Origin: Candidatus Zhuqueibacterota bacterium
GTDB lineage: Bacteria > Zhuqueibacterota > Zhuqueibacteria > Oceanimicrobiales > Oceanimicrobiaceae
Direction: 5' to 3'
DNA length: 64,000 nt
Assembly: GCA_029262055.1 (NCBI GenBank)
Contig: JAJDAD010000114.1
Span: 19,740-83,739 of the forward strand
Each line of letters opens with the position of its first letter. Position 1 is the stretch's first letter. The notes beneath the pieces are model-generated. The model had not been told where the DNA came from. It did no database searches and saw only the letters and a program-made list of their open reading frames with translations. Shown piece after piece: positions 27,060 through 36,229 of this stretch. The position numbers and the translations under genes are program-made.

Positions 27060-28020
27060 GTGAGTTATTTGAAGTCAGAAACAGCGAAGCTGCTCCCAGA
27101 ACAGCCACCCTGCCACCGGGCACCTGCGATTCCAGAATCGCCACCTTGCCGCGGTATGTAGGCAAAACGCTGGCTTCAAAATAGCGCCGAATGGGCTCAA
27201 ACAGAATCTCACCTGCCTTAACCAGGCCGCCGAACAAAATGATCGCCTCCGGGTCCTGGTAGGTAACAAAGTCCGCCAGTTTGCGCCCCAGAATCTTGCC
27301 AGTAAACTCGAAAGCCTCGAGCGCCAGGGCGTCACCACCTGCGGCCGCTTCGGCAATCATTTGCGAGGTTATGTTTTCAAAGCTGGCGCGACACAGATCA
27401 CTGTCCCAGCGTTTGCGGGCCATGAGCTCGATCGCGGTTCTGCGCAGACCCGGAGCCGACACGAAAGTCTCAAGACAGCCGACCTTACCACAGCCACACT
27501 TCCTGACCCCCATGTCCGTGCTGGAGTGCCCCAACTCACCGGCGAGGCCGTGGGCACCATTTAGTATTTTCCCGTCGATGACAATTCCGCTGCCAAGACC
27601 GGTGCCAAGCGTGATCATCAGAAAATTCTGCACACCCTTGGCGACACCGAAATGCAGCTCACCCAAAGCCGCCGCGTTGGCGTCATTGATGATTCTCATA
27701 GGTAGATCCGTGTGACGCTTGAGCATCCCCATCAGGTCGATGGCGCCCCATTCAAGATTGGCCGGGGCTTCTATTGTGCCGCTTAGAAAATTGACATTTG
27801 GCGCGGCGATTCCTATCCCAATTAAATCGCCAGACTCGGGAAAAGAGGAAATCTGCTGACCCACGACATCGGCCAGGTGGGCCACAAAACTACTAGCGTC
27901 CTTATAAGAACGCGTGGGAAAACTCATTTCTTGCAAGCAGGTTCCGCTTTGAGTGACCAGACCAACCACCGTGTTGGTCCCACCGATATCTATCCCAATT
28001 GCCCTGACTTTCTCGCTCAT
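27052..28020 (-). CDS. ROK-family sugar kinase (probable GlcNAc/glucosamine kinase)
   Basis: 322 residues; ATG at 28020 with GGAGGT upstream. AIGIDIGGTNTVVGL is the phosphate-1 loop; NDANAAALGE the catalytic Asp region; ITLGTGLGSGIV the ATP loop; GLAGELGHS followed by CGCGKVGCLE the zinc-finger signature of ROK kinases. It phosphorylates a hexose at C6. Adjacent NagB-PIG-L and GH20 genes make N-acetylglucosamine or glucosamine the best substrate guess; glucose or ManNAc remain possible. It lies 17 bases after the ROK repressor and overlaps the nagB start, indicating one operon. Confidence 0.93.
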   Translation of the reverse strand: MSEKVRAIGIDIGGTNTVVGLVTQSGTCLQEMSFPTRSYKDASSFVAHLADVVGQQISSFPESGDLIGIGIAAPNVNFLSGTIEAPANLEWGAIDLMGMLKRHTDLPMRIINDANAAALGELHFGVAKGVQNFLMITLGTGLGSGIVIDGKILNGAHGLAGELGHSSTDMGVRKCGCGKVGCLETFVSAPGLRRTAIELMARKRWDSDLCRASFENITSQMIAEAAAGGDALALEAFEFTGKILGRKLADFVTYQDPEAIILFGGLVKAGEILFEPIRRYFEASVLPTYRGKVAILESQVPGGRVAVLGAASLFLTSNNSHD

Positions 28021-28037
28021 ACCTGGTTTATGACCTC

Positions 28038-29249
28038 CTAAAGAATGATTTTGTAATCGTTAAAGAGTTCCTTGATTACCAATGTACCCGCCCCTACCAA
28101 ACGAGGGTCTGCGGCAAGGGAGGATGGCAAAATTTTTATGTCGCGTGGCTTGCCAAAAAAGGAACGCTGTGAAATGGTCTTAAACATCTCCGGATAGATG
28201 GTATCCCAGACTTGAATGATTCTACCACCGATGATGATGGCTTGTGGGTCAAGAGCATTGACTATTTTGGCAACGCCCATGCCTAAAAAGCGGCCCGTTT
28301 CCAGAAGAATGGCGCGGGCTTCAGCTTCTTCGCCTTCGGCTCTTGCCATTATATCTGCAAATGTCAAACGCGCCGCCTCGTCTGGATGCAACCGGCACAA
28401 GTCAGCATATCTGCGCACGACCGCCCTGCTTGAAGCGTATGATTCCAAGCACCCCTTATTGCCACAGGAACAGAGCTGGCCACCCTCAAATATTGTCATG
28501 TGACCGAACTCGCCGGACGCGTGGGATTCGCCACGCACCAGCTTCTTATCGATCACAATTCCGGCACCAATACCGGGCCCCACCGACAAGAAGACAAAAT
28601 TGCGAAGCTCCATAGCGTGACTACCAAACCACATTTCAGCAAGCGCAGAGGCATTTGAATCGTTATCAACCACAACAATTCCCGCTTCCTGCCACGCTGC
28701 GTCGATGATCTCACCTATCCTAAAATCCTTCCACTTCAGATTTGGCGCAACAATGACTTCAGATTGCGTGGAGTCGACGATACCCGCGATACTGACTCCG
28801 ATTCCTCTGAGAAGGGCAATCTCTGATGACTTTTTCAGGGTGCGCAGCTCGGCGACACAGCGCATTACAAAATCCTCAGGATTGTCCACCACGGTCTCAA
28901 GCGAGGCCGTCCCGGCAAAACTGCCATCGATATCCATCATCGCGATCCGCGTTAGCCTGGCATCGATATTGATTGCGCCGACAAAATGCCGACCTTTTTG
29001 CAGCCTCAGATTGATGGGATTTCGACCAACGTTGCGGTCCCTATCTTCTTCCTCAATCAGCAGTTGCTCATCGAGCAACTCCGCGACCACACTGGAAACA
29101 GTGCTCTTGTTGAGGCCAGTCATCTTTGCAATTTGAATCCGCGAGATTGGTTGATGCTCGCGGATCAGATTCAAAATGAGCGCTCGGTTTACGCTCTTGA
29201 CGACTTTAACATTCCCACCGATCATAGTATTCTGACGAGGGACAAGCAA
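28038..29249 (-). CDS. ROK-family transcriptional repressor (NagC/Mlc type)
   Basis: 403 residues if translation starts at TTG 29249, which has GAGGT four bases upstream; ATG at 29225 (eight codons shorter) is the alternative. The N-terminal winged helix reads HQPISRIQIAKMTGLNKSTVSSVVAELLDEQLL, then RNVGRNPINLRL. The ROK sugar-binding domain follows, with NDSNASALAE, GHMTIFEGG and the zinc motif CSCGNKGCLES. NagC-type proteins bind an operator until a phosphosugar or sugar releases them. It is the first gene of the leftward GlcNAc operon and is very likely autoregulated and the controller of the ROK kinase, nagB and perhaps GH20. No operator can be assigned with confidence in the 190 bases upstream. 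Confidence 0.9.
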   Translation of the reverse strand: MLVPRQNTMIGGNVKVVKSVNRALILNLIREHQPISRIQIAKMTGLNKSTVSSVVAELLDEQLLIEEEDRDRNVGRNPINLRLQKGRHFVGAINIDARLTRIAMMDIDGSFAGTASLETVVDNPEDFVMRCVAELRTLKKSSEIALLRGIGVSIAGIVDSTQSEVIVAPNLKWKDFRIGEIIDAAWQEAGIVVVDNDSNASALAEMWFGSHAMELRNFVFLSVGPGIGAGIVIDKKLVRGESHASGEFGHMTIFEGGQLCSCGNKGCLESYASSRAVVRRYADLCRLHPDEAARLTFADIMARAEGEEAEARAILLETGRFLGMGVAKIVNALDPQAIIIGGRIIQVWDTIYPEMFKTISQRSFFGKPRDIKILPSSLAADPRLVGAGTLVIKELFNDYKIIL

Positions 29250-29440
29250 TCAGACCTCAATTAGTTGGTTGTTCAAACCATCTATAATAATCCAAACGCA
29301 GGTAAAAGTCAACAACGCGCCGCTCATCTTCATGCCGGGAAGCTTTTGCTTCAGGTAATGGGACCCAAGCGCAGGCCACTATTTCTATGCACCCGGCTGC
29401 AACAATTGATTCCTTCAGGCCTGACTTACACGATCCGCAA

Positions 29441-30751
29441 TCACTGCGCTGTAACCAAGCGATGCATCAACACGGCAGCGCGTTTGGCTTGCACCGGCAG
29501 AGTGCGGATATCCCCGACTTCATCGTCCGTGTGGTCATGTGCACCACCAAGCCCGAGGCCGTCGATGACCATCTCCACCCTGCCCGCTGTGAACGAAACG
29601 TCGGCGGCTCCGGCGGCGCTTGGGTCAAGCGCTGCAACAGGACCAAAGCCAAGATCCCGGCTGACCTGATCGAGAATTCCGAGAAGTCGCTTGTTTCCCT
29701 CTGTGGGCGCCAGGGGCGGGTACGAGTCACGGAAAACCAGTTCAGCAGAGGTTTGCGGCCGGTGTTCCGTGATAATTGCTTGCATTGCTGCCTTGGCACG
29801 CTGCAATTGTTCCGGCGAGATCGTACGGATGTCTCCGTTCACCAGTGCCTGTCCGGCGACAACATTGCTTTTGCCAAACGCTTTTCCGCGATTTAACGTA
29901 GCGTCATACTCCACATCCGTACCGGCCAGCATCACGCCGGGATTGAACGTAAGGTAACGCTCCGCAGACAGTCGCTCATAAAAACTGTTGAGAATCCGGC
30001 TGGCCTCATAAATGGCACCGGCGCCGACCTTCTCCTTAAAAATCTGCGATGAATGGGCAGGCCTGCCGGTCACCCGCAATGTCCAGCCACTGGAACTGCG
30101 GCGAGCCACAATCGCAGTCCTCGGGTCACCATCTCCGTTCTCGAATCCAAGTGCAATGTCGGCCGCATCCGCAGCCTCCACCAACGCCTGTCGTGCCAAA
30201 TCGAGAGGCCGGCCGCTGCGCTCCTCGTCGCCGGTCATCACTACGGTGATGCTCATCTTTTCCAGCTGTCCCGCGGCCTTCAGAGCCTTCAGGGCCTGAA
30301 TAATGATGACGTCGCCACCCTTCATATCCCCTACCCCTGGGCCGTGCACCGTCGAATCGTCGATCACTGTATAATGTTGGAACGGACTATCTACCGGGAA
30401 AACCGTGTCCAAATGCCCGATCAGCAGAATGCGCGGGCCGGAACCGTTACGTTCCGCGACCAAATGCCCGGACCGTTGAAACGTCTCTCCATCTATCCAT
30501 CGTGTCGCAAATCCTAGATCGTCCAATTCAGCCATGAAGACCTGGCCGACTTCGTGGACGCCGGCAAAGTTCATGGAACCACTGTTGATGTTGACGACCT
30601 TCTCGAGCAGCGTGAGCGCTTCCGGGTTGTATTGGTCAACATACTTTACCATTGTCAGCTCTGCGTCTGACAATTGAGCACATACCTGAGGTGAATAGAT
30701 GAAAAGCCCAGCTGTCACAAGCCCGGCGATCATTTGGAATTTTCGAATCAT
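29441..30751 (-). CDS. Secreted M20-family zinc peptidase (carboxypeptidase G2-like)
   Basis: 436 residues with a signal peptide (MIAGLVTAGLFIYSPQVCA). The two-zinc ligand set is complete: LIGHLDTVFP, GPGVGDMKGGD (bridging Asp), MTGDEERSG (catalytic Glu and ligand Glu), FENGDGD and the C-terminal GAHDHTDDE His. The lid/dimerisation domain lies between (VTGRPAHSSQIF). Closest in pattern to glutamate carboxypeptidases / CPG2, which release C-terminal Glu or similar residues in the periplasm. Transcribed leftward toward the ROK repressor but 190 bases away, so probably a separate unit. Precise specificity unknown. Confidence 0.9.
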   Translation of the reverse strand: MIRKFQMIAGLVTAGLFIYSPQVCAQLSDAELTMVKYVDQYNPEALTLLEKVVNINSGSMNFAGVHEVGQVFMAELDDLGFATRWIDGETFQRSGHLVAERNGSGPRILLIGHLDTVFPVDSPFQHYTVIDDSTVHGPGVGDMKGGDVIIIQALKALKAAGQLEKMSITVVMTGDEERSGRPLDLARQALVEAADAADIALGFENGDGDPRTAIVARRSSSGWTLRVTGRPAHSSQIFKEKVGAGAIYEASRILNSFYERLSAERYLTFNPGVMLAGTDVEYDATLNRGKAFGKSNVVAGQALVNGDIRTISPEQLQRAKAAMQAIITEHRPQTSAELVFRDSYPPLAPTEGNKRLLGILDQVSRDLGFGPVAALDPSAAGAADVSFTAGRVEMVIDGLGLGGAHDHTDDEVGDIRTLPVQAKRAAVLMHRLVTAQ

Positions 30752-31014
30752 TTTTGAATTTGCCTTTGTGGGTTACTTTGGCCAAGCATGACCTGTCGGC
30801 ACCTACGACTTTGATCTCGAGTTTCTCGCGAAAACAGTCTTGTCCTTACGGAAGTAATTAAGTTTTCAAACACTCCAAATGTAAGAATGCGCTTGACAGA
30901 TCAAAGCAATTTGTGGCGCTGAAATGTCCTGATTGCAGGTACGCTGCAAATAAGTGGAATGGATTAAACGGCACCCTGGATGCCCGATGACGGTTGAGGT
31001 GTGATAGCACACTA

Positions 31015-32952
31015 TTATAGCAGTAGCAGCATTTTCCTGATTCTTGTAGCTACGATCGTCTGTATCTGGAAAAAATAGACGCCGATGCTCAATTCACCAG
31101 CCTCAAAGACATAAGTGTGTGAACCTTTACTCAGCCGTGTATTTACCAATGAGACCACCTCTTGACCGGCGATATTGAAGATCTTCAAACTGACGTGCCC
31201 ACTCCTCGGCAAGAAAAACTGGATCTTCGTAGTAGGGTTGAATGGGTTTGGATAATTCTGATAAAGGGTTAGTTGTGAGGGCAGCGTTCCAGCCCGGCTA
31301 CTCACTGAAGAAACCAGAGCGGGAGGCTCAACCATCAGGGGCATTTCATCAATCGGGACGGCATTTGCCGGCGTGAGGAGAGATTCACGGAAAACTGGCT
31401 GGTTCTCGGAATCGAGTTCGGTTACAAAAGACCGTACTCTGACCAGCTCGTCGGCGAACACTCCTCTAACGTCGACTGTTATTTCCTGATGCCGCCGGAC
31501 TAGCTTTGCCTCATCCAAAACGAAAGGGTCTTCGTGCCACAGGAAGAGGAGATCATCATCGCGCCGAGTCAGTTTCGCAGCAAAGACGTTTTCTCCCAAC
31601 TGCAGTTTTTCGACCGTACTACTCGCCCCGATGACGGCGTCCATCAGTTGCTTCACAGCAAAATAAACAGGTTCGCGTGCTTCCCGCAAATCGCCGGTGG
31701 TTTCGTAGACGAATGGATCAAACAGGCCGGCATAAAGCCACATATATCTTTTGTCGCCATGTGAGTACTCCGGGTCCAGCGGTCCGATGATGGGTTGCAG
31801 TGAAATCGCCCTCTGCCCGGTCGCCAGCGCCCAAAGAATCTTGCTGATGCTCTGCCGCACTTCGTCCGCCTGCTGAACTTTCTTGCGAGCTGAATATTCC
31901 GCATGCGATGGGTCATCCAGGATTTGCATAAATTCAGCAGGATAGCGCGGTGGTAGAATCGCGCTGTCGTCGGAATTGTCCCTGGAAAAAAGCGTAGTGC
32001 GGGCGTCAGCTACGAGAAAAGGGTTGGCAAAAGCGCGCTGCGACATTTCCGAGGAGAGCCAGTTGGTTATGTGCTCCAAACCGGTATGATGGTCGTTGAA
32101 ATTAATCCCGAATAAATCGTAGTGTTCGCCGCCGGCATCCAGGCTCTTGAGCAGAGAGTCGATAAATCCAGCCCTGTTGCGCTCTGCAAGAACGGTGGCT
32201 GAATCAGGTGCATCGTCGAAGACGTTGCCGAAATTGCTTTTGCCTCGTACGACCAGGATTTCCGGGTCTGCTGTCTTGGCTGCATCAAAGGTGGCTTGCA
32301 ACATTTGATGGTATGCTCCGACGCTGCCGCCATTCAGAAAGAAATGTCCCGGGGCCTCCGGTTCGTTGCCGAGCATTAGGTGTCTGATGACCTTGCGATC
32401 AATGCCCGGCGCATCGTCCAAACCATCGCCATCGTAGCGTTCAACCAGGTTGAAAACAAAACTGTGCCAAGCCTCATGAGCAGTCATGCCCCAAGCCTCT
32501 GTGTCACTATCCGCATCTTTCTTGATTGGACTCATCCAGCAGCAGGCATCGCCGGTCATAGCGTCAACGGGTACAATCGTACCCCAGTCGCTCACCGGCC
32601 TGATGGTCAGCTCCAGCATTTGGCTGGCTTCAGCGACCGCTCGAAAAGCAGTGTCGAGCACCTGCCAATCATAGTGATGAACACCTTTGTCGGGCGGATC
32701 GGGTTCTACAACGTTCCAAGTTAGATTGTCAACACCAACCAACCCGAATTGCAGGCTATCTTCCTGCAATTGTTCAAAGGTCTCCATCCAAAAGTCCACA
32801 TCCGTCGTCCAAAAATCGAACCCAAAGAACTGCGATGTTATCAAAGTGTCACCTTCTGCCCTGCGGCCTATTCGAATTTGTCCCAGAACCGCATGAGCCT
32901 GAAGCAGACAGGAGAACACCGAGAAGCTTAAGATGAAGAGCAGGAGTTTCAT
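31015..32952 (-). CDS. Secreted TIM-barrel glycosidase-like protein with T9SS-type C-terminal sorting domain
   Basis: 645 residues. Signal peptide MKLLLFILSFSVFSCLLQAHA. The central region looks like a clan GH-A barrel: DNLTWNVVEPDPP, LELTIRPVSDWG, and HLMLGNEPEAPGHF, whose Asn-Glu is the usual acid/base pair; I do not assign a family. The C terminus (QLTLYQNYPNPFNPTTKIQFFL ... FNIAGQEV ... IGVYFFQIQT ... KMLLLL) is the gliding-motility/Por-secretion sorting domain, so the protein should be surface attached or released through type IX secretion. Its ATG overlaps the stop of the preceding lipoprotein gene (ATGA), so the two are translationally coupled. Possible substrate: a beta-linked polysaccharide. 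Confidence 0.8.
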   Translation of the reverse strand: MKLLLFILSFSVFSCLLQAHAVLGQIRIGRRAEGDTLITSQFFGFDFWTTDVDFWMETFEQLQEDSLQFGLVGVDNLTWNVVEPDPPDKGVHHYDWQVLDTAFRAVAEASQMLELTIRPVSDWGTIVPVDAMTGDACCWMSPIKKDADSDTEAWGMTAHEAWHSFVFNLVERYDGDGLDDAPGIDRKVIRHLMLGNEPEAPGHFFLNGGSVGAYHQMLQATFDAAKTADPEILVVRGKSNFGNVFDDAPDSATVLAERNRAGFIDSLLKSLDAGGEHYDLFGINFNDHHTGLEHITNWLSSEMSQRAFANPFLVADARTTLFSRDNSDDSAILPPRYPAEFMQILDDPSHAEYSARKKVQQADEVRQSISKILWALATGQRAISLQPIIGPLDPEYSHGDKRYMWLYAGLFDPFVYETTGDLREAREPVYFAVKQLMDAVIGASSTVEKLQLGENVFAAKLTRRDDDLLFLWHEDPFVLDEAKLVRRHQEITVDVRGVFADELVRVRSFVTELDSENQPVFRESLLTPANAVPIDEMPLMVEPPALVSSVSSRAGTLPSQLTLYQNYPNPFNPTTKIQFFLPRSGHVSLKIFNIAGQEVVSLVNTRLSKGSHTYVFEAGELSIGVYFFQIQTIVATRIRKMLLLL

Positions 32953-33587
32953 CCTGCGAATCTAATCTGATCGATATCCACTTCGAAGGTGATGTGAACA
33001 CCTATGCGTCCGCCGTTGGCCAACGTGGCATCCCGCAGTTGGCCGCGCTCTTCGATTAGGCCATGAGTCTGGTCAGCCGCAACAGTCAACTTGCCGCGGA
33101 TTTTTTCGTTTGATGATTCTGTCACTTCAAGTGCAACGCTGCTTGCCTCGAAAACGTACTGAGAGTAAAAATGTACACTTTCTTCGAGTTGAAGCTCATG
33201 CCGTATGCTACCGCTAAGCCGGTCATCGACTGTTTTACTGATTTGCAGTCGCTCACCAGCAACAGGGGTACCACTTTCTGACTGGTATGGTAACGAAACC
33301 TGGACATTCAGTCTTTCAGATTCTTGACCACGTTTTACATCAACTATAAAAAACAGTTTGAGATAGAGGTACGCTTCTTCCCTACCGCCAGCAAACTCTT
33401 CAATCGTCGCGTGCGTGTCCATCATCTGTTCTTCGCCGCTTAGTGAGCTCGTTAATGCTCCGGTCAGCTCCACTTCGAAATTATCAGTTGCCTGGGGCCC
33501 AACGATGTCCTGATTACAGCCAAAACCCAAAGCTACAACCATCACAAACGCGCGAGTATTCACCAACATACTGATTCTGGGTTTCAT
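32949..33587 (-). CDS. Putative lipoprotein of unknown function
   Basis: 212 residues; ATG at 33587 with AAAGGAG upstream. The N-terminal hydrophobic stretch AFVMVVALGFGC ends in a lipobox, followed by NQDIVGP. The mature part is beta-rich (VQVSLPYQSESG, VALEVTESSNEKIRGKLTVAAD) with no recognised domain; it could be an immunoglobulin-like or binding module. It lies between two secreted glycosidase-like genes (42 bases from the upstream one, 4-base overlap with the downstream one), so it is probably a surface component of the same system, such as a substrate-binding lipoprotein. Function is inference from context only. Confidence 0.65.
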   Translation of the reverse strand: MKPRISMLVNTRAFVMVVALGFGCNQDIVGPQATDNFEVELTGALTSSLSGEEQMMDTHATIEEFAGGREEAYLYLKLFFIVDVKRGQESERLNVQVSLPYQSESGTPVAGERLQISKTVDDRLSGSIRHELQLEESVHFYSQYVFEASSVALEVTESSNEKIRGKLTVAADQTHGLIEERGQLRDATLANGGRIGVHITFEVDIDQIRFAG

Positions 33588-33629
33588 TGTTTTACTCCTT
33601 TCTCATATTTTGAGTCACCTGATTCGAAC

Positions 33630-35003
33630 CTACCTCACCAGGACCAATTTCCTGGTTTGCGAAAATTCCTCCGTCTCCAGCCGGTAGAAATAGACCCCGC
33701 TGGACAGTAGCGCACCGTCGAGAACGACTGAGTGTTCGCCGCCATTCAGCAAACCTTGCACCAGAGTCATCTCTTCTCTGCCCAGCACATTGAACACTCT
33801 CAGGGTGGCTGTCATAGTTCGATTCAGAGAGAATCTGATTGTGGTCTGCGGATTGAAAGGATTGGGGTAGTTTTGCGACAGGCTGAAGCCCTGTGGGATG
33901 CGAGTTTCATCAACAGACGTGACAGCCGAAGCAATCAAGTCCCGGTAAACAGAATAGGCCTCCTTGAAACGCCAATCAATGGCCAGGAGTCCAAGAGTCT
34001 GCGCAAGCCGATCTCCCGGAATATCGCGGTCGCGCAATGCAGCCCAAAAAACCCGGTCAACACCCGCCTCCAAAGCCGTATTGATCCGGTCCGGAAGTTG
34101 TTGTGCCTGCGATTCCTCCGTGTAGGTAACGCCGGTATTCTCATCGGGACCGCCGCACTCGGTAGAAGCGATCGGTCCGCTCCAGCGTTGACGAATCCAC
34201 GCTACTTTGTCTGGTATTCTCTCAATTGTGTGGTAGAGATGAATGTCCACCCAGTCGAACTGCGCCTCGGCCAGTAGACGGTCGTTCCAGTCAACAATTT
34301 TTCTCTTTAACGAATCAGCCGGATCTGTGCTGAAGTCAAGGATTATCTCCAGCGTGCCTGATGAGATACCTCCGATAGAGATCGGAATGTCGGCATCCAG
34401 CGACTTGACGGCCGAGCGAGTATAGCTCAGCGTTGAAAGATACTCGTCAGAAGTGCCATGAAAGAACCGAATCGGTGACGGCGGCAGCACATCTTTCGGA
34501 ATAACCTCATTTGAGAACTGAATGACCAGCCACTCGGCTGGATTTTTACCCTGTGACACCAGCAGGTCGAGCAATGGCTTGACGCAGCTGCGAACCAGGT
34601 TCATGTATCTGACAGAGTCTGCGGGCGGGAAACTGCCGCGTTCACTGGCATCAAACTCAGAAACCTCGGCAATGTTCTCGCGCTCCCGGTGATGCAGTGT
34701 CAGCCAAAGTCCGTAGCCTTCCTCGAGTACCCGGCTAAAAAACAGAAAGGCCCGGTTTGGGTCAACCTCGCCCATCTGGTGCTGCAACCGCACCCAGCCT
34801 ATGCCCAGGCTGTCGAGGGCAGGCCAACTGAGTTCGTCCGCAGGCACCGAAAAGATCGAATACACATCCGTCTTCGTCTTTGGCCTTGAGTTCTGACTCA
34901 ACAATTGGTTGGTCGAAACTGTCAGCAATACAAGAGCAATAACCGCTCGCCCTATCCATTGTAAACGTGGCATCGAATTGTTCATAGTTACCGCCTTTTT
35001 CAT
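33630..35003 (-). CDS. Secreted TIM-barrel glycosidase-like protein with T9SS-type sorting domain
   Basis: 457 residues from ATG at 35003 (CCAGGAACC upstream); the frame is open further upstream but that part has no signal peptide logic. A signal peptide lies at IALVLLTVSTNQLLSQ. The barrel shows GIGWVRLQHQMGEVDP, WLTLHHRERENIAEV, WLVIQFSNEVIP (candidate acid/base Glu after Asn), FDWVDIHLYHT and PIASTECGGPDENTG (candidate nucleophile Glu), the clan GH-A arrangement. The C terminus FSLSQNYPNPFNPQTTIRFSL ... GVYFYRLETEE ... RKLVLVR is a type IX sorting domain. First gene of a three-gene leftward unit with a lipoprotein and another glycosidase-like gene; a membrane LytTR regulator lies upstream. 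Confidence 0.78.
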   Translation of the reverse strand: MKKAVTMNNSMPRLQWIGRAVIALVLLTVSTNQLLSQNSRPKTKTDVYSIFSVPADELSWPALDSLGIGWVRLQHQMGEVDPNRAFLFFSRVLEEGYGLWLTLHHRERENIAEVSEFDASERGSFPPADSVRYMNLVRSCVKPLLDLLVSQGKNPAEWLVIQFSNEVIPKDVLPPSPIRFFHGTSDEYLSTLSYTRSAVKSLDADIPISIGGISSGTLEIILDFSTDPADSLKRKIVDWNDRLLAEAQFDWVDIHLYHTIERIPDKVAWIRQRWSGPIASTECGGPDENTGVTYTEESQAQQLPDRINTALEAGVDRVFWAALRDRDIPGDRLAQTLGLLAIDWRFKEAYSVYRDLIASAVTSVDETRIPQGFSLSQNYPNPFNPQTTIRFSLNRTMTATLRVFNVLGREEMTLVQGLLNGGEHSVVLDGALLSSGVYFYRLETEEFSQTRKLVLVR

Positions 35004-35207
35004 GGTTCCTGGACCAGGTTGATGTGAATCGGTTGCCGTCGAAGAAGCAATCTGCCCACTTGACGTCTCAAGAGGGTCGCTCAACTGGAGAAATCTTCGG
35101 CATATCTGCGAAAAATAAGTGATATTTTCGAAGAGGCAAGTCCGATGGGTGGAACGGCACACAATGGTGTGAAATGCATGACGAGTGGCAGGCGGTGTCT
35201 CGCAGGT

Positions 35208-36092
35208 TTATGGACCAGTCACCTGCCTGAACAAAGTGAGGAAAGCCTTGACCCGATTCCTGGATACAGGGACGGTCTTGTCGGTATGATCAAAGCTCAA
35301 GAGGTACCCCTGCGCATCGCCGCTAGCAGACTTGATTTTGGTCAAATTGACGATTGCTGTGCGGTGGCAGCGAAAAATCTCGGGATGGCGTCCCAACATC
35401 TGCTCTACCTGACTCAGGCTGGCGCGCAACAGGTCTTTCTTGACTTCACCATTCTTGCATGAATAGACAAAAACGTAGTTGCCGGCAGATGTGATAACCA
35501 ACAGATCACGAAGCTCCATTTCAAGAATATCCCTCCCTGTCCGAGAAGCAACGCGGATAGTCGAATCATGTTGATTTGATGCTGCAATCAGATGCGAAGA
35601 GGAATTGGCAGAACCTTGATGACTGAGATTGGTGCCGACGGCCGCTACCGTATTGCGACCATATAGCACCAAAGCCACAACAGGCATTATGCCCACCAGC
35701 ATGACCCGCGCCTGGACCCTTAGAAAGGCGGCCGGATTCAGCTGAACCAAATCGAGCCAATAAAAGTACAGAAAAACACAAGGGCCAAGGGCTGCCAGGG
35801 GCAACACGAACGTCGCGACCTCCTGAACGAACTGGGTGTTTTGCGATGCCTTTCTAAACAGAGTACGACGTAAGAGCAACTGGACCGAGGCCATGACCGC
35901 GAACAGAACCAACAACAGGCCTGCGACGACACCCAGCCATCGCCGTCCCGGTAGTGATTGAACCTTGACAGATTGGAAACACAGGAAAAAGACAAAGATG
36001 TATAAGCTTATTCCTGCACTACTCTTCAAAATGGCGCCAATCTCCCGGGAGCGGGAATGACCACGGCTTTGTCGCTCACCATCACGTCTCAT
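35208..36092 (-). CDS. Membrane-bound LytTR-domain transcriptional regulator
   Basis: 294 residues from ATG at 36092, with AAAGGA eight bases upstream; the frame extends 20 codons further but without a ribosome site. Four predicted membrane helices lie in the first half (SLYIFVFFLCF, WLGVVAGLLLVLFAV, TFVLPLAALGPCVFLYFYW, MLVGIMPVVALVLYG). The C-terminal 100 residues are a LytTR DNA-binding domain: LLVITSAGNYVFVYSC, LSQVEQML, FRCHRTAIVNLTKI and VPVSRNRVKAF. Membrane LytTR proteins act directly as one-component regulators without a receiver domain. The divergence in role from a two-component pair is supported by the absence of a kinase here. Likely target is the adjacent leftward glycosidase cluster. 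Confidence 0.88.
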   Translation of the reverse strand: MRRDGERQSRGHSRSREIGAILKSSAGISLYIFVFFLCFQSVKVQSLPGRRWLGVVAGLLLVLFAVMASVQLLLRRTLFRKASQNTQFVQEVATFVLPLAALGPCVFLYFYWLDLVQLNPAAFLRVQARVMLVGIMPVVALVLYGRNTVAAVGTNLSHQGSANSSSHLIAASNQHDSTIRVASRTGRDILEMELRDLLVITSAGNYVFVYSCKNGEVKKDLLRASLSQVEQMLGRHPEIFRCHRTAIVNLTKIKSASGDAQGYLLSFDHTDKTVPVSRNRVKAFLTLFRQVTGP

Positions 36093-36229
36093 CGATTGTC
36101 CTTTCAGATTGCAGACGATTCCGAAGCGCGGAATGAACCGCCCCCGAGGCACACGGAGTTGTCATCCCTTCTGCGAACACTCTCCATTGCCGACCTGAAG
36201 CTGGTTCGCCGGCCTCAAGCTCAAGTATG

